DNA from: Mallotus nudiflorus
Lineage: Eukaryota; Streptophyta; Magnoliopsida; Malpighiales; Euphorbiaceae
DNA: 64,000 bases
Direction: 5' to 3'
Assembly (NCBI GenBank): GCA_947683625.1
Contig: CANTUR010000647.1
Location: 124,001-188,000 of the forward strand
Below are positions 61,217 through 64,000 of this stretch, piece after piece (the stretch's first letter is position 1; every line of letters starts with the position of its first letter). The translations under genes were made by a program, and so were the position numbers. The notes below the pieces were generated by a model. It was not told the origin of the DNA and ran no database searches. It was given only the letters and a program-made list of their open reading frames with translations.

Positions 61217-61911
61217 GGTGATAGATTCAATTGATATTTGACTTAAAGTTCAAGATAGAACCTATGGTTTTCCCATAAAATTGTTATGCTAAAATTAGCT
61301 ACTTAATAAGTTACACAGATTAGAGATGGATAGCTGATAATTTTGTCATAGAGCAAATTAAAATTCATAGCAAATTAAAATTTAAAATTAGAAATTCTCT
61401 TTTATCTCGTGGCCTTGCCTATTGACAAAATTAAACATAATAATCATCATTCAATCAACAAATAAGCTTAAACTCTTTATTTTATTTTATTTTAGAACAT
61501 AATAATCATCAAGCTCGTTTTAATAAGTTTTTTTTCTTTTGTTGCAAATGAAGGATAGCGCTCGCGTTAGTAAGTTTAGTATATTAACTTTTGGGTTTAT
61601 ATATAATATAATAAATGTATATTAATTAACAAATGTCAAATATATCATACAGAGCACACTTGGATCCTTAGCCGTATAGTAGAATTGCAATATATTAATT
61701 TGACATAGATAACAAACAACATAATTCCCAGATGTTGTAGACCACTGGACTATATTTTTACAAAGATGCACTTGTGGTATACAAGCGCAGAGCGATCTAC
61801 TTTTATTTATAATATCATATATTATATCATATCAGCCTGCAGATTATCCCATCCTACTGATCAATATAGAGTAGGATTTTATTTATTATATTCGTGCATG
61901 GCTGAGATTAA
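61217..61911 (-). other. 3' flank of PR-10 copy 2
   Basis: Nearly identical to 51,146-51,848, including the TTATAATATCATATATTATA stretch. The polyadenylation region near 61,880-61,890 is shorter (TTTTATTTATTATATTC) but keeps an AATAAA on the minus strand. Confidence 0.6.
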
Positions 61912-64000
61912 TTAGATATCAATTTTTTCAACCCTTGCAAGGATTTCGGCGTCGAAATCAATGTACTTTTGGTAATCTGGACTTCCTGCTTTGGGCAAAA
62001 TCTTATAGGTTAGAATGGCCTTGGTTCCTCCAGTTTCCCTGTTCTCAAACAATTCCACAGTGCGTTCATAAGTCTTGAAGTATTGCTTGATAGACCCATC
62101 AAGTGTAGCGTAAGAAGCTTTCACGTTCTTTAGATTAAGTTCATCCAACCTATTTGTCTCTTTATATACTGGGTTTCCTGTTATATGTACACACGCACGT
62201 AACAATTAATTAAGGATGCATGGTTAATTTTATCGTATATAAAATCATTCTTATATTAACTTAAACAACTTATAAAATTTTTAAGGGATATCTTAAAATT
62301 TAAAATCAAATCAATTTTACATTAACCGGTATTTAATTAATTGTCTAATTAACTAAACGTAATTAAAAATATCACATGTGCACCAAAATTAAAGTTAAAT
62401 GAGAATTGCAATATATATACTAATAAACAACCACGTATTTCACACGTGAATCAAAATTTTATTAGACTCGTAATATATAGTAAATAAATTATTATTATTA
62501 TTATTAAATAAAGTTTTCAAAATAGTAACAATGTTGTTTATTTAGCAATTTAATATTAACTTAATATAGTTATAATTTATTACAACATTTATAAATCTTT
62601 TATTTAAATAATTATATGATATTTTTTCAATATTTTTATAAATAATTTTTCTCAACTTTAAAACTAATTTTATATAGAAAAAAATATTATGGTTATAATT
62701 AATCATAAAGTAATTAAAATAATTAGCTATTTTTTAATAAAAAATTTAAAATAATAAAAGTTATATTTATTTTATATAACAATTTAAATATTATAATCCA
62801 TTAAACTTATAATTTATTACAATTTTAGTAAATTTTTATTTTAGTTATAATACTTTATTTCTTCAATATTTTTAATATTAATAATTTTATTTACTCAAAA
62901 ATTAATTTAATGTAATTTTTTAAGTTCAACTAATAATTAATTGATAAATATTAATTAATTTAATTTTAACTCTGTTTTGCTAAATTTTGTAAAAATATCT
63001 AAAAATGATGATTATACTATTTTTATTATAGAAAAATACTTTCAAACAAAATATATGCTCTATTTTTATTTATTAATTTTTAATTTATAAAAATATCTAC
63101 TTTTAACACAAATTATATACTTTCCTATTTTCATAAAATTTATTATTTCTATTTTAATTATTTACTTATTAAATTTAATATAGTAAGACTTATAAAATTA
63201 TGTTATCCAATTTGATTTATATTGGATAAAATATAAGTTGACCTAATTAAATAGAAAAAAAAAACTATTTTTAACAAAATTACTACTAAAAGTTTAATTA
63301 ATTTAATTTTATTTGAGATAAAATAAAAATTAACATTATTAAAATAAGAAACATACTTTTAATTAAATTAGAATATATGTTAATTAATTTTATTTTTTTA
63401 GAGATAAAATAGAAGTTAACATAATTAGACCATGAAATATACTTTCAATTAAATTAGAATTACATTTGAATTAATTTAATTTAATTTAATTTTGTTACAG
63501 ATAAAATAGAATACATATTTTCAATTATATTACAATTATGTTTTAATTAAATTAATTTTATTAGATATAAAATATAGGTTAATCTAATTAGAATATAAAA
63601 TATACTTTCAATTAAAATAGAATTTTTTTTATAAATAAAATAGAAGTTAACCTAATTAAAATAGGAAATATACTTTCAATTAAATTAGAATTGTGTTTAG
63701 TTAATTTAATTTTTACTAGAGATAAAATATAAGTTAACTTCATTAAAATATAAAATAGACTTTCAATCAAAATAAAATTATATTTTAATTAATTAAATTT
63801 AATTTTTATTAGTAAATGACTAAATTATTCAATTTTTATATGATAATTAGTAAAAATTATTTCATAATTTTGCATGTCCCCCTCCCCTTTTTTTTTCTTA
63901 CATTTATATATACTAGTAAAGAACCACATATTTTGCACATGAACAAAAATCGTTTTAGTGTTGTGATATATAGTAAATAAACTATTAAATATATTATTAT
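61912..64000 (-). CDS. PR-10/Bet v 1-like protein, copy 2 (exon 2 and part of the intron; exon 1 off window)
   Basis: Exon 2 is 62,177-61,912, 266 bp, the same length as in copy 1, with the same AG acceptor and stop. The 88 residues differ from copy 1 at four places: YATLD for YAALD, YFKTYE for YFETYE, ENRETGG for ENRDTGG, and ARVEKIDI for ARVDKIDI. The Glu-to-Lys change alters charge on the surface-facing helix/strand region. 62,178-64,000 is intron, with the same AT-rich repeat plan as copy 1: first large repeat from about 62,415, with 87-92-bp units at 63,250-63,820, and the second large repeat starting near 63,905 (GTGATATATAGTAAATAAAC at 63,963). Exon 1 and promoter would lie beyond the right edge, so I cannot say whether the gene is whole. 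Confidence 0.78.
62178..64000 (-). repeat. Repeat-built intron of PR-10 copy 2 (partial)
   Basis: Collinear with 52,115-53,830. The start of a second large repeat at about 63,905 shows that the internal duplication of the intron is shared by both genes. Confidence 0.75.

Overview
The window is strongly AT-rich nuclear DNA from a flowering plant, most likely a eudicot. It carries four plant LTR-retrotransposon lineages (Athila, Tat, Tekay chromovirus, Ty1/copia) and a two-exon plant PR-10/Bet v 1-like gene. I cannot name the species. About three quarters of the window is transposable-element sequence, and every element is decayed by stops, frameshifts or lost catalytic residues. The only host gene I can support is the PR-10-like gene, which occurs twice.

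Layout. 1-3,971 (minus strand): 5' end of an Athila-type element A (LTR, tRNA-Asp-type primer site, gag, start of protease); its pol lies beyond the left edge. 4,561-13,752: a Tat-lineage element D on the minus strand (LTR, gag, protease, RT, two RNase H domains, integrase). It has a long dead reading frame on the opposite strand between pol and the expected 3' LTR, where Tat elements carry an antisense ORF. A appears to sit inside the 3' part of D. 13,753-15,614: non-coding DNA containing a degenerate copy of the sequence found upstream of the PR-10-like gene. 15,615-23,279: copia element E, interrupted in its RT by F, a 3.1 kb solo LTR with a 5-bp target duplication ATCAA. 24,105-47,554 (minus strand): Tekay chromovirus G with a chromodomain. 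It is split at the RT/RNase H boundary by a 13.1 kb Athila element B (28,543-41,663, target duplication CAATC), which itself holds a solo LTR C (about 37,803-39,346) of the same family as A. 48,490-49,383: a fold-back (MITE-like) repeat. 49,384-51,140: solo Tekay-type LTR H (target duplication GATTC).

51,146-64,000 is the gene-bearing part. A PR-10/Bet v 1-like gene on the minus strand has exon 1 at 55,612-55,798, a very long 3.5 kb intron built of nested tandem repeats, and exon 2 at 51,849-52,114. A second copy lies 10,063 bp to the right: exon 2 at 61,912-62,177, with exon 1 beyond the right edge. The duplicated segment includes the 3' end of the H LTR, so H inserted before the duplication. 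An 0.8 kb tandem duplication and a conserved TTGAC/TGACG inverted repeat lie upstream of the gene.

The points most worth a second look are: (1) the PR-10-like pair with a shortened glycine-rich loop and a giant repeat-built intron; (2) arrays of short palindromes just upstream of the TATA box in two different Athila LTR families, one of which recurs upstream of the internal ATHILA ORF as if it were a second promoter; (3) the conserved WRKY/bZIP-type inverted repeat shared by the PR-10 upstream region and the 15.2 kb segment.
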